Below are positions 46,242-57,657 of a stretch of DNA of 64,000 nt, in pieces. The notes below the pieces were generated by a model, which was not told the DNA's origin, made no database searches, and saw only the letters and a program-made list of their open reading frames with translations. Positions within the stretch are counted from its first letter, which is position 1. Every line of letters begins with the position of its first letter. The DNA is from Chondrosia reniformis (lineage: Eukaryota; Porifera; Demospongiae; Chondrillida; Chondrillidae), in contig OX359191.1 of NCBI GenBank assembly GCA_947172415.1, positions 8,293,130 to 8,357,129 on the forward strand, in the 5' to 3' direction. Position numbers and translations under genes: made by a program.

Positions 46242-47602
46242 ATGGCTGAGGAAACTGCAACAGCGAAGACCATAGAGGACATTGCCACTCTTCCGAATGG
46301 TACTCTTGTCACACTCGCCAAACATGGCTCGACTGAGGTGGTACAGGCGATTGTTATTAGAGCTGATAGCGATGGACCAACCCGCCTGGCTGTAGCAGAA
46401 AGGGACGAGGGCTCTAGATCTTCCACGTATCGATTTCGTATGCGAGACGGAGGAGCATTGTTGTATTATGGGGAATACGATGTTATTACATGTCGCTTTC
46501 CAACCCAATCCAGAGATATTGTAGAGGCAAAGCCAAGAAGTTTCGGTTCTGTATTAGGAGCAATAGATAAAGTGATATCAGTCCTTAAGAGGGATGATGT
46601 CCAGGAGTTAATTAAGAAGTTTTATCAATCCTGTTCCAAAATATTCCACAATATAAAAGATTATTTTTCACGCAATTCCCGTGATGCCGTTGTGTCTGCC
46701 GGTTTGCAAGACGCTGTCGAAGTTACCATTCCTCAACGTTTACTGCAAAAGAAACGTGTCGTTAGGTAAGTTAGTATAATAAGCCACACATGTACATATG
46801 TATATATGAAGCTGTCTATACAACTATAATATGTACAGCCCAGAGAGGCAGAGGTTGCTTGATACACTTGACAGTGGTGACTTTCTCCTACTGGCATATG
46901 GTGAAGAAAAGTCATTCACTGATTGTGGTATAATTTTTAAGGATGATTCTCTTCTTCATCCTTGTATATGGAAATTACACAATGAATCAGCAGGAAGTAA
47001 GTCATTAATATTTATTCCGAGTCATTAATATTTATTCCGAGTCACTAAAGCTGGAGATATAGATTGCTATATACAGTATAAGTACATTGCTTTACCAATG
47101 GATAGCTGTTGCTATAAATTAATACTGCACGTATACATAGAGTACATACATAGAACCATATACATATGAAGTATCAGAGAGTATATGGTATATAGTACTC
47201 TCTAAGTAGGATGGCCTATAAACATAAACATAAAACATGGCTGCCCTATTCATATCCTGTGTAGATTTCAGGGATATTGATAGTGGAAGATTTGGAGAAG
47301 GACCTATGCTTGTGCCAATCAACTTTTTTGTATCTGTTGCTCCTGTTTCCCTTCTTGCTGTACGTCAATTAAGAGAGGAGCATCGTGAAGTTGTCTCAAC
47401 TGTTATGGTGTTGCTGAGAGATGAGATAAGGGAAGGAACCTTGGGATGCAAGGACATGGCATGCCAAAGCCTTGATCTTGTAACAAGGATATACACAGAA
47501 GCTGATCTATTAGCCGATGATGACTTCACTCTTGATGCTTTCATTAGGGAGACTAGACACTCTGCAATCAACAACTTTCTTGAGCCAAGAAAGAATGCCT
47601 AA
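46242..47602 (+). CDS. Uncharacterised 339-residue protein
   Basis: Not recognised. Three exons (46242-46765, 46839-46996, 47265-47602) sum to exactly 340 codons with correct phases. The open frame begins at a GTG upstream, but MAEETATAKTIEDIATLPNG at 46242 is the first ATG. There is no signal peptide or membrane helix. The N-terminal third is beta-rich in appearance (LPNGTLVTLAKHGSTEVVQ, TYRFRMRDGGALLYYGEYDV), then a helical middle (VISVLKRDDVQELIKKF), then LLDTLDSGDFLLLAYGEEKS with an acidic strand-like region, and a helical C-terminus (LLAVRQLREEHREVVSTVMV). The overall composition looks like a soluble cytosolic protein. It is divergent from the His/Asp-rich gene, so the two may be co-regulated. 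Confidence 0.75.
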
Positions 47603-48785
47603 CTTAACAATTATAATTGTGCTGCAATAACAATAAGGATTATATACATAATATGCTACGTATAGCTAATTGAACTGAATTAACAGGTTTCTTTATATTG
47701 AGCACAATATAATGTATATCATATGTACTTGTTTATAATTATTTGAATGCTAACATTATATGTACGTACGTACATAATTGATATATAATGAAAAAATGTA
47801 ACGAAACAAAATTACAATGGGTTGGGAGTTGAACATAGTTTTATATTGTGCAAAAGGCAGATGTACATAATAAGCATATAATTATACATATATAGGTAAA
47901 CACCTCCATGATCTCTGCACATATATATGATGAATTCAAATGAGCTAGGTTTCATGAAGTACTATTTGATCTGAGAAAAATCCTGCTCAATCAACAAACT
48001 ACATGATGGCCAATTTGGAAGTATTGATATTATAATTATATAAACATTACCACCATATCCTTATTATAAACTTGTGAATATTCATTTCCCCTATCAATTC
48101 ATAATAGAGATTAGTAACAATGAGCTTAATGAAATACAATTTATCTATCAATAAAAGCTCTAGGAATTGACACTAGAAATTATCAAATTCAAAGGCAACA
48201 GTGTATGTGTGACTGCCTTTGTATCTGCAGCTCTAACAATTTATTTTCCGTGTATCACTGCAGCTGAATAAGATTATCCTCATCAGCTATTGTGCAGGTT
48301 AAAATATACTGTAGTAATCTAATGTAATGTAATGAAATAATTCATACAGCTCCTAGGAGGGTCATGTAAAATTTTGAACTTTTGATGACAAACAATATTT
48401 ACCCTATATATATATCTCACCAAATGTTCAGTTCATATGCTAGAATTTAATGTACATTTAGAGCTGCAACTCTACCAAATGAACTATAATCAAGCTATAC
48501 ATACAACTTGGTGACAGCATTCACAGACATCTTTAAAGTATGTAATATATACAATGGGTTTTTGAACATTTAAAGAGAGATTTAGTTGCGACAAGAGAGA
48601 AAAATGGGATATTTTTATCACAAGAAAACTATCAGTAGGTAATGACAAACAATACTAATATTTTAGCCAAATTAAAAATGACCAAATTTACAAAACTATT
48701 GTATAGAAATAGAAATAAATTCACATGATATAGGAATAATGTTAATATACATATGTACGTATGTACTTTTGAAGTAAAGAATGCG
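47603..48785. other. Convergent gap, unknown gene/tolloid-like gene
   Basis: About 1.2 kb, AT-rich. It holds the 3' ends of both genes. I see no coding exon, tRNA or tandem array. Confidence 0.6.
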
Positions 48786-51700
48786 TTAACCAGCCCTAGG
48801 CTGTTTACAGCACTTCAGTGGACAGTTATTACAGATGCAGTAGCAATGTTCAAAGTAAGGTACTTGTACATTTACTTCACAATATCCTTGGGCTTTAATT
48901 GCTCGACAAACCTTCTTTGTAAACACCAATGGTCTTGTGCAGTTCTCTACAGGAACAATACACCAGACATGTATTATAATCTATATAGTATCAGTTTGGG
49001 TTGATTTATCAAGCTGTACCTGGACAGGATTCTGATACTGCAACATTAGTGCCAGGTTGAGACGATGAAACTATTTCCCCTTCAGTTGGGCTGGTAGGGG
49101 AAGCAGAGGTTGGTACATCTGGAAACACAGAAATGTATTTTCACATACGTATATGGATAATAATATAGCTATACGTATATACACAATTGCTGTTACTCAA
49201 TTACATAAAGGTAAGTTGAATGGGAGGTATATTATAGTCTATATACATTATGACACATTAAATACATATAATTAGGTGTATGAAGTATGTATATATGAAA
49301 TATTTAGAGTTTCAGGTATTACTTCTAATTTTACAAGATTCAAAATTGTACCTTTACAAGTTCTGCCATCTTGACCTAACTCAAATCCATCTCTACAGGA
49401 GCAGGTATAAGATCCCAGACTATTGCTACAGCTATGTGCGCAGTTGTGAGTGCCAAGGGCACACTCATCTATATCTATATATAAAGAGAATATTGGAAAG
49501 CTGATGGATGTAAGAGTAGACATATGCAACAATCCTTACCTCGACATGTTTTCTGATCTTCATTTAACTCATAGCCCTGAAGACAGGCACACCTATAGCT
49601 TCCAATAGAATTAAGGCACTCAGCTTCACAGCCATGGTCCCCATTGCACTCATTTATATCTGTATACACACATTTGGCTGGTGAAGTAAAGCATCCCTAT
49701 ATAGAGCCATATGAAGTATATACATCGAACCTTGACATCCTCTCCCGTTGTTCCTCAGTTTGTATCCATCCCGACAGGAACAAGTAAAAGAACCAACTTT
49801 GTTATGACACATGTGCCGACAGTTGTCACTCTCCAAAGCACATTCATCTACATCTGTAGACATTTAGGGGTTCGTTGTTGTCATACCAGTGTCTCTTCAG
49901 CAACAGTAAATAAGTTAGTTAATATACCTTCACAAGTCTTGCCATCTGAATTCAACTGGTAGCCACTGCTACATCCACAATGATAACCTCCATTAGTATT
50001 GATACAATCCATTTGACATTCATGTCCATCTTGGCATTCATCAATATCTAATCAATTGAAAAGAACATCTGCAAGTTCTACGTTTTTAGAAAGAATAACT
50101 TAGTTAATTTAAGTTGGAGTGACCTACCTTTACAAGTTCTGCCATCTTGACCTAACTCAAATCCATCTCTACAGGAGCAGGTATAAGATCCCAGACTATT
50201 GCTACAGCTATGTGCGCAGTTGTGAGTGCCAAGGGCACACTCATCTATATCTATATATATAGAGAAGATTAGCAGTGTAGCCATGGCGACATGCTTACGT
50301 ATGTTAAAGATATATAAAGTAAATACAATATACATGGAATAAGAACTACCAAAGAAACTATATTACCTTGACAGGTTACTTTGTCTCTATTCAACCGATA
50401 TCCTCGAGAACATTCACATCGATGACTCCCAGGTGTATTGACACAGATGGAATTTTGACCACAATGATGGGCTCCACTTGTACATTCATTAATATCTTTG
50501 GAAGGGGAGACAGAGGCAAAGTAGGCACTTCAACTAGTTAGGTAGATAAGGACCTTTATAATATAAGTAAGTTCTTAATGCACTGACCAGAACAGGTTCG
50601 ACTGTTTGCATCCAATAGATAACCAGTTTTACAAGAGCAAGTAAACGTACTTCCTGAGGAAGTACAGTGATGGGCACAACCGGCTCGCTGACAGGCATCT
50701 ACATGTAGTATACAAGTCATCTACGGTACTACTATACGGTATAGTATTCCTGTACCATCTGTACAGGAATTGGGTAACTTACCAGTAACACATGTCTTTC
50801 CATTGGAGCTTAAAACCAGTCCATTTGGACACCGACACTTGTGAGATTGGTAGGTGTTAATACACTTGTGGGAGCACCCCCCATTGTCAGTCATACACTC
50901 GTTTACATCTGTTGAGAATGAAGAGACATTAGCACAACCATCAGACAAATGCAGGCTATTATGCATAGAACATATTCTAAACTGATACATTTGATTAATG
51001 AACTATATATAAGGTGTAGTAATCAGCTTGACCATACACTCCTCACTTTAATTGAAAAACAGCACATAAGATCTAGCAAAGTTACTGTTATGTCTGAAAC
51101 TACCATAAAAGACACTAAACTGAATCAACTAAAAGCTAAAACAAATCTCATAAGAGTTCCAAATCTATTCCCTTGTCACTCACTGAAACACACAAAGTGT
51201 ATTACAAGGCTGGTACCTGCACACACCTATGCATCTGTACTTCTTATGATCAGGATTATACAGACCAGCTGGACACATGCACTTGTAAGACCCAATGGTG
51301 TTGACACATCTTGCTGAGAATGCACAGAGGTAGCGTCCAAAAGAGGAGCGACACTCATCATTGTCTAAGATAAAGAAGAAAGATCTGTACCAGTATCATT
51401 ATTCACAATACATTATATGTATATGAATGGCTTTACCTTCTGCTGTAAATTGAGCTGTAAATCCACTTCCTCGTCCTTTAACATTGTCGGTAGTAAACTT
51501 TACATATCCAATTAGAGCATTAAATTTGTGAATATGATTGACCAATTCCCTTCCACAAATAGACTCTCTTAAGAAGAACTCTTCTGGTCGATTGAACAGT
51601 TCAATTTTATCACCACACCTGACAAGGTATAGGTACATATAAAAGTGTGCTACAAAATGTTACCTGACAAGGTACATTTATGACTGTGTAAGTTCTCCTT

Positions 51701-53653
51701 ATAATAACTTTCAAAATCAAATTACTAGAAGTGCCTGTTTCATATATATCAACATAGTCACATGTACTTACCCACTATCTAGACTGATCCTTTTGAATTT
51801 TAGGGAAATTCTGTATCCTTGTGGAACACTTATCAGCCAACCACAAGTATTGTTAATACCATAGTGATTTGGATAATTTGGAGAGTCAAAAGTTCCATTT
51901 AAGCCTTTCAAGTGGTAACCACAGGAACCAACATTATCAGGCAATTTGGCTGGCACATTGTCCACCCTTGGTGACACCATCTTAGGAGGGTCATTCATAG
52001 GATCTGTACAAATATATACATATAAGTATGAAATGATAGGGATTGTTTGTTGCGATCATTTTAAGATTTACATGAGCCACTTATTGCTCATAATCTCTAT
52101 ATTATCAAAATATTGCATATATTCATAACAACAGAAGAAAAAATATGCTTACTTTTCGGACAATTGTAAAGTTTTCTAATCTGCAGCACATCAATTGGGC
52201 TCAGCTCAACATTACTCAGAGGTATTCCATGCTTGGATTCAATGGTGTAGCCACGGCCATTGCTGAAGGAATTTTCTCTATAGTGCATAACACTAACAGC
52301 ATCATAAGGTGTAGACATTTCATTTAAGGAATTTGGAGAGAGCTTCTGAAACTGCTTTGTGGCATCAGTTCTAATGTTTTCATAATGAATGGTAACATGC
52401 TCGTCTCTGTCTGGACGACTCTGTTCGTGCCAGAATCCAACCACATGGCCTAACTCATGGACAACTGTTTCAAAGTTAACACAGGTACCACTTGAAAGTG
52501 ACAAATATTGTCTCCCTAACTGTCTCCCAACCGAAGAACAACAGCTGTAAAGAGAGATGTTGGTCAACATACGTACTTTACCAACTCAGAGTAGGCAATG
52601 TTATATAAAATGGCTCACCATCGCCCACTATATATGTAAATGTAAGAGTATTCTGTAGTCCTCTTCTTGAATCTTATACAAGTCTTCCTTTCAAAGTGCC
52701 TCATGGCATCCAGAATGACTTCCAACTGATAATCTTACAAATAAAATACAAATGCAAATGCAGACTCTGTAGAACTTCATATTTGACTTGAAGCCTGTCC
52801 ATTCACATAACACAGTGTAATAGTAAGGTTTGGCAGCCATATACAGCCTTAGAGTGCATAAATCAAAGAGATTAGTTCATATATACATAGCTAAAATCAT
52901 CCAACAATGATGATATATACCACACATTACATAGGTGTGCATCAGGTAAGTTGTTTTCACTCTATAAGGAAACCGCTCACTTAAATGAGATCACCTAACA
53001 AAGCTCACTAAAAAGACATCACCTAGCAACAGAGCTCACTAAAAAGACATCACCTAGCAACATGATCTATAGAGCTCATCTATAACCACCAAAAAGTTAA
53101 CCTGCCAACATGCAGAGCTCTCCTGTAAATGCTTGTATAGGCTCCTCAATTACAAAATTAATTTACAAGGGGTCACACTTACTCATGCACTTGCAATACT
53201 GTAGTATAATCAACTATAGACTATACATGAAATTAGTGTTTAATATTACATGGCATTGCATATGCGACTCACCTTGATAGTCACTCGGAGAGATGACATA
53301 AGGCACAACTCCGGAAGGCCACAGAGAATATCTTGATCTCACTGCTGCTCTTCTGTGACGGAGTTCGTCCACAGTGATGTTGGTGTCGTCGTCAAGGAAA
53401 GGAAATGGACCTCTCGTGTAGGAGTACTTGGGTATGTCTTTACTGTTGTCGACCAGGACCGGCCAAACGATGTCTGAACCGTCAGGATGCGCTACATTTC
53501 GAGACAACAACGAATACCTACCAAGCAGCTAGAATCTTAAATCGGAAACTTACCTAGAGGGTCACATATATCAACACGCTTCCATGATTCTGCAAATGCT
53601 GTACCACTTGCGGTGGACAAAGAAATCATTGTTATTATGGTAAGCCGATTCAT
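48786..53653 (-). CDS. Secreted astacin metalloprotease with CUB, nine EGF modules and Cys-rich tail
   Basis: Zinc protease of the astacin/tolloid family. Start [21 protein letters not shown] (signal peptide; exon 53554-53653), then 53273-53491 with propeptide and furin-like RHRR, then mature [15 protein letters not shown]. Further exons: 52619-52733; 52153-52544 with zinc site [19 protein letters not shown] and Met-turn SVMHY; a CUB domain in exons at about 51768-52006 and 51440-51616 ([33 protein letters not shown]); nine EGF modules, one per exon, near 51215-51365, 50782-50910, 50588-50700, 50366-50494, 50128-50252, 49928-50047, 49731-49853, 49541-49661 and 49352-49472, most with the calcium-binding D-x-D/N-E-C start; a Ser/Thr/Pro linker (49022-49112); and a Cys-rich end (about 48786-48942; 10 Cys in about 50 residues). 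BMP1/tolloid alternates several CUBs with two EGFs, so this is a different arrangement. Two EGF exons are identical. Confidence 0.9.
49349..49483 (-). repeat. Duplicated EGF exon, copy 2
   Basis: About 135 bp that appear identical to 50125-50259, covering the entire EGF exon ([19 protein letters not shown]...) and both intron edges. Three other EGF exons lie between the copies. Confidence 0.9.
50125..50259 (-). repeat. Duplicated EGF exon, copy 1
   Basis: Identical partner of 49349-49483. Because the surrounding exons are well diverged, this is a recent copy or a gene-conversion tract. Confidence 0.9.
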
Positions 53654-54129
53654 TTCGACGATTTACAACGGATCGGAGTATAGCGTTGCGTAAGACAAAC
53701 AAAATATATAAAGGTTGGCTGAAGCCATATCCAATAATAAATAGTAATGCAACATGAGGTAAGAGAAATGATGACATGCATTGTATATAGTTATACTGAA
53801 TAATGAGAACTTGACAACTTCTAGATGGCACCTGTGGTGGCTAATTGTGTTTCTATATTTATATCAGAGCTCCTGAATATATATATAAAATAGACTGTAA
53901 GTACAATTCCATTATAGGCAAATATGAAGCTACAAATTAGTGACTGCATTCTGTTAATGTTTTTGAAAATTTAAGGACAGGGCAAATATAAACGAATGTC
54001 AAAATTTACAAAACTCCTTGGATATATGCTATAATTATATTTGTGAATGTCATTTGATTAAGCTGCATATATGTTTGGTAGAATTGCAGCTCTAAATGTA
54101 TATTAAGCAAAACTGAAATGATAAAGTTT
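53654..54129. promoter_or_regulatory. Tolloid-like gene promoter region / DDX51 3' end
   Basis: 476 bp between the start of the tolloid-like gene and the stop of DDX51, both on the minus strand. An open frame at 53571-53831 partly overlaps the first exon but has no known domain. Nothing else is seen. Confidence 0.5.
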
Positions 54130-55991
54130 TTAATTTGTTAGGGAGAGCTTAAGTTTCTGAAGTGCTTCTTTATAGCAGTCCAACAAAGGGGCCAAAGAAT
54201 CTTTTTCAATCTTGACTTTTTGAAGTGGAGCATGTCCATTGGCCAAAAGGATGTCTCTAAATGGAGCTACCTAAAGAAGGGAAAGAAATTGTGATACATA
54301 CATAGCCACATATATGCATACACTACAATATAGTTGAATGGCATGTTAGCAAACTACATAACATTATACAGTGTGCAGTCTTCACATACCTGATGAGAGT
54401 GGCACAGGACAAAAGCTGTTCCTTTGGACCCAGCCCTTGCAGTGCGTCCAACTCGATGGATGTAGGAGCTGTAGTGTTCAGGAACGTCATAGCTTATAAC
54501 ACAGGACACCTACATGAACAACAGAGATCTCAAGGAGTAAATTACCAAAATAGGTCACCAAAATCCATCATTAGTACCACATTAACAACAGCATAAGAAG
54601 ACACAAATATTAACAACTGGACAGTTCACCATCTTTGTCTGCCTATAACATTAGTCTTCTGCACACACAAGGCATTAATGGTCAGGTGCATATTACACAT
54701 GTCCATTATATATATCAGTATACACCTTCAACAGATCCATGCCTCTTGCCATAGAATCTGAGCATACAATAATGTCTACTTTTCCAGCATTAAACTGGTG
54801 AACAATTTCACTTCTCTTTCCTCTGGATTGCTTTGCAGTGAATGTCCTAACGACCAGTTTATCATCAAAATAAGACAGCAACATTGCCAAACGTTCTGTA
54901 GCCTCCTTTGAACCTGTGAAGCAGAGCACTCTACAAAAACGTTTGTTTATCAAAAGGTGAAGAACCATCAGAGGCTTATCTTCAGCAGAACACACTATCA
55001 GGTTCTCCTCCAAAGTCTGAGGAAGAAGTACAGTTTGTCTCTTTCTCTCGGGTGATGAATCAGTTGCTTCTGCAGAAAACAGAAGTGGTTTATGCAAGTT
55101 AAGGCAAGCCAACATTTCAGGACTTTCTTTAAGTGTAGCAGAGAAAAGTAGCTTTTGCACGGGAATGTAATCTGTGAGAAGTTCCTCAGCTGTTTCAGCC
55201 TGCCTTGACGTTGGCCTCTCTGTGGATGGCGTGGCTATCTCTAATGTAGCACTGTAGCTCTGCATGGTCCTTTTAAACAGGTAACTGGTTGGGGATGGCA
55301 TCAGTTCTGAGACTATAGACTTGAGGGATTTGGGGGAAACCCCTTTCCTAGCCTCAAGGCACTGTGAAAGCTCATCAATCCAGTCCTTGAACTGAAAACC
55401 TACCAGCCGATCTACTTCATCAAACACAAGGAACCTGATTTGAGCCAAGAATGATTGATCTGCAGCTAATTGGTCCGTCAGGGCACCAGGAGTGCAAAGA
55501 AGTACAGATGTATGATTCCTTACTTGACTGGAAAGAACACTTACAGACACAGAAGTCCCTTTCGAAACTTTATAAAAGACTTCTGCAATTTGATCTACAA
55601 GATTCTGTGACGGGGCTACAACAAGGGCTCTGCTTGAGGAGGATGGGTGACGAGCTAATACTGCTACTACAGGTATGACATAGGCCAGTGTTTTACCACT
55701 GCCCGTCGGAGATGCAACACACACATCTCGAGGTATCGTACCGTTTGAAGGAAGAAGTAAGGGACCGCTGCAATTGGCAATGTGCGGAATTACTGCACAC
55801 TGGACAGGGAAAAGCGTAGATACTCCCATCTTTTTAAGGTTTCTTTCGATCTGCTCGTCAAAGTGAAACAAGGATAATGGCCTTGATTCTACTTCGATAT
55901 TTAAAGCTACAGGAATACATTCCTTCATCCATGTTGGAATCAAAGCACTTGTTTCAATTCTCCTAGGCCTTGCAGAAAAATCGGACGCCAT
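54130..55991 (-). CDS. DDX51: DEAD-box RNA helicase DDX51 (Dbp6)
   Basis: ATP-dependent RNA helicase for nucleolar 60S subunit assembly. Three exons (54726-55991, 54390-54509, 54130-54270), all phase 0, 508 residues; human DDX51 is longer at its N-terminus. Motifs in order: LFPVQ (Q-motif region), SPTGSGKT (motif I, about residue 93-100), CTPGA (Ib), DEVD in place of DEAD (motif II), SATLKES (III), [11 protein letters not shown] (IV), [11 protein letters not shown] (V) and [10 protein letters not shown] (VI). The DEVD and CTPGA variants and the large insert between motifs II and III (residues about 200-280) are as expected for DDX51/Dbp6 rather than generic DEAD-box proteins. The gene starts 37 bp from the ANGEL gene on the opposite strand. 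Confidence 0.93.
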
Positions 55992-56028
55992 ATTATAAGA
56001 TCTGGTTCTATTGTGAAATCATATCTTA
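55992..56028. promoter_or_regulatory. 37-bp shared divergent promoter, DDX51/ANGEL
   Basis: Only 37 bp separate the two ATGs. Transcription start sites probably lie inside the partner's leader, or leaders are nearly absent. Confidence 0.55.
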
Positions 56029-57537
56029 ATGAAAATGAAGGCAGTTGCATTATCTTCACAGAAACGGACCCAGCGACCTAGGAGGCCATGGATGCGTGAC
56101 TATACTTCTGATGAATGCCAGAACTCAAAGACAGTGACTTCGAATTCTCAGTTTACAGTAGTTACGTACAATCTCTTGGCCCAAAGTTTACTGAAGAGTA
56201 ACACAGTGTTATATAAGAAAACTCCAGAAGAATATCTTGATTGGAATTATAGGAAGAAATCGCTCTTAGAAGAAATTGTCTTTGAAGCGGAGGCAGACAT
56301 TTTCTGTTTTCAAGAGGTGGAAGATGAGGCCTACTTCACATGGTTTCAACCGAAACTGGAGAAGGAAGGATATCGAGGCATATTTAAGAAGCGCACTGGC
56401 TTGCAGAAAGATGGCTGCGCGCTATTCTTTAGAGAAGGCAAGTTTGAATTATTAGACTCTGAAAGGGTTGAATTCAGAAGGAATGGAGTGTCAGTGTTGG
56501 ACAGAGACAATGTGGGAGTGGTAGCTTTGCTGCGTCCAAAGGGAGTCACACCCTCAGCTCCAGTCTGCATTGCCACGACGCACTTGCTGTTCAATCCCAA
56601 GGCTGGAGAAATTAAAATTGCACAGCTAGCGGTCATTATAGCAGAGATTAAACGTATAGTGACAAAGCATTCTACGTTGGACCAATGTCCTGTTATTCTG
56701 TGTGGAGATTTTAATCTCCTTCCATTCAGTCCCCTTTATAACTTCCTCTTAAATGGATCTCTGGACTGCACTCGGCACGATGCCACTCAACTGTCTGGGT
56801 ATTCAAGGAGGCCGAGGAAAAGAAGAGTGCCTATGCCTCTCTTTCCAGACACATTTCCCATAGACAATAGTTGTAGTTATCAGAGAAGCGCTCAAAAGAC
56901 GGACTCTTTTAAGTCTCATGATGAACACTGTCCAACTGAAAGTGGTAGTGAAGACTCGAGTCCAAAGAAAAAGAAAACCAAAGTATGCAATGCTGAGTCA
57001 ACTCATTTGTTGGGGGACTCCCCTGAACATCTTTCTGAAGTGGGAAAGCAGGGTACAGGTGTTGCTGCTTGTTCAAAGAGTTCAAGATCTAAAGTGGGAT
57101 CTTCTAGTGCTGATCTCTCTGGTGTGATAGGTCGGGAACAAACATGTCACTCTCCATCAGCTTCTTTTAGCAACAATCATGCAGAATCCCTTGCTTCACA
57201 AAGGAAATTAGAAAAGTCAAAGTTATTGGATGGTGGTCATGACAACAGATTTATTACACATGACCTCAAGTTTAATTCTGTATATCCACATGGTCTCAGC
57301 AACACGGGGCTGCCATGTACTGTTACAACCTACCACTGCGACTGCTTTGAGACTGTGGACTACATATGCTATACTCCACTCAATATTGGTAGACCTGGCC
57401 GACCCGTCCTGAGGCTGGTGGAACACCTTGCATTGCCTAGCAACCGTACTCTAAGGGAGTTGGGTCCAATGCCAAATGTTTGTTATTCATCTGATCACCT
57501 CTTTCTGTCTGCAGTCTTCAGATTGGAGAACAGCTAG
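56029..57537 (+). CDS. ANGEL-type CCR4-family phosphatase/nuclease
   Basis: Intronless gene for 502 residues, homologous to ANGEL1/ANGEL2 of the endonuclease/exonuclease/phosphatase (CCR4) family; human ANGEL2 removes 2',3'-cyclic phosphates from RNA. Landmarks: FTVVTYNLLAQSLL (residues about 43-56), FCFQEVEDEAYFTWFQPKLE (catalytic Glu, about 93-112), RTGLQKDGCALFFR, RDNVGVVALLRP, ATTHLLFNPKAGEIKIAQL, CGDFNLLPFSPLYNFL (Asp/Asn), VDYICYTP and SSDHLFL near the C-terminus (catalytic Asp-His). A Ser-rich, poorly conserved insert of about 100 residues with KKKKTK precedes the last two motifs. Poly(A) signal at 57633-57638. It is convergent with XPA (120 bp between stops). ANGEL1 and ANGEL2 cannot be told apart by eye, so no symbol is given. 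Confidence 0.92.
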   Translation: MKMKAVALSSQKRTQRPRRPWMRDYTSDECQNSKTVTSNSQFTVVTYNLLAQSLLKSNTVLYKKTPEEYLDWNYRKKSLLEEIVFEAEADIFCFQEVEDEAYFTWFQPKLEKEGYRGIFKKRTGLQKDGCALFFREGKFELLDSERVEFRRNGVSVLDRDNVGVVALLRPKGVTPSAPVCIATTHLLFNPKAGEIKIAQLAVIIAEIKRIVTKHSTLDQCPVILCGDFNLLPFSPLYNFLLNGSLDCTRHDATQLSGYSRRPRKRRVPMPLFPDTFPIDNSCSYQRSAQKTDSFKSHDEHCPTESGSEDSSPKKKKTKVCNAESTHLLGDSPEHLSEVGKQGTGVAACSKSSRSKVGSSSADLSGVIGREQTCHSPSASFSNNHAESLASQRKLEKSKLLDGGHDNRFITHDLKFNSVYPHGLSNTGLPCTVTTYHCDCFETVDYICYTPLNIGRPGRPVLRLVEHLALPSNRTLRELGPMPNVCYSSDHLFLSAVFRLENS

Positions 57538-57603
57538 TGTGAACAACCAATGGTATTTACAGTGTCATACCTTTGGAGTGGGCAACAAACTGTATATCCT
57601 ATC

Positions 57604-57638
57604 TTTATTGAACAATAATTTTTCAAATATATAATAAA
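57604..57638. terminator. Crossed poly(A) signals of ANGEL and XPA
   Basis: AATAAA on plus at 57633-57638 (96 bp after the ANGEL stop) and AATAAA on minus at 57604-57609 (49 bp after the XPA stop). Each signal lies inside the other's 3' end, so the two transcripts overlap tail-to-tail. Confidence 0.65.
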
Positions 57639-57657
57639 AATATTTAAAATCAAAATA

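Noticed and set aside
48220-48300. Possible hammerhead near the CTGATGA-like string (tcatcag at about 48279)
   Set aside because: No GAAA box at the right distance after a plausible stem II.
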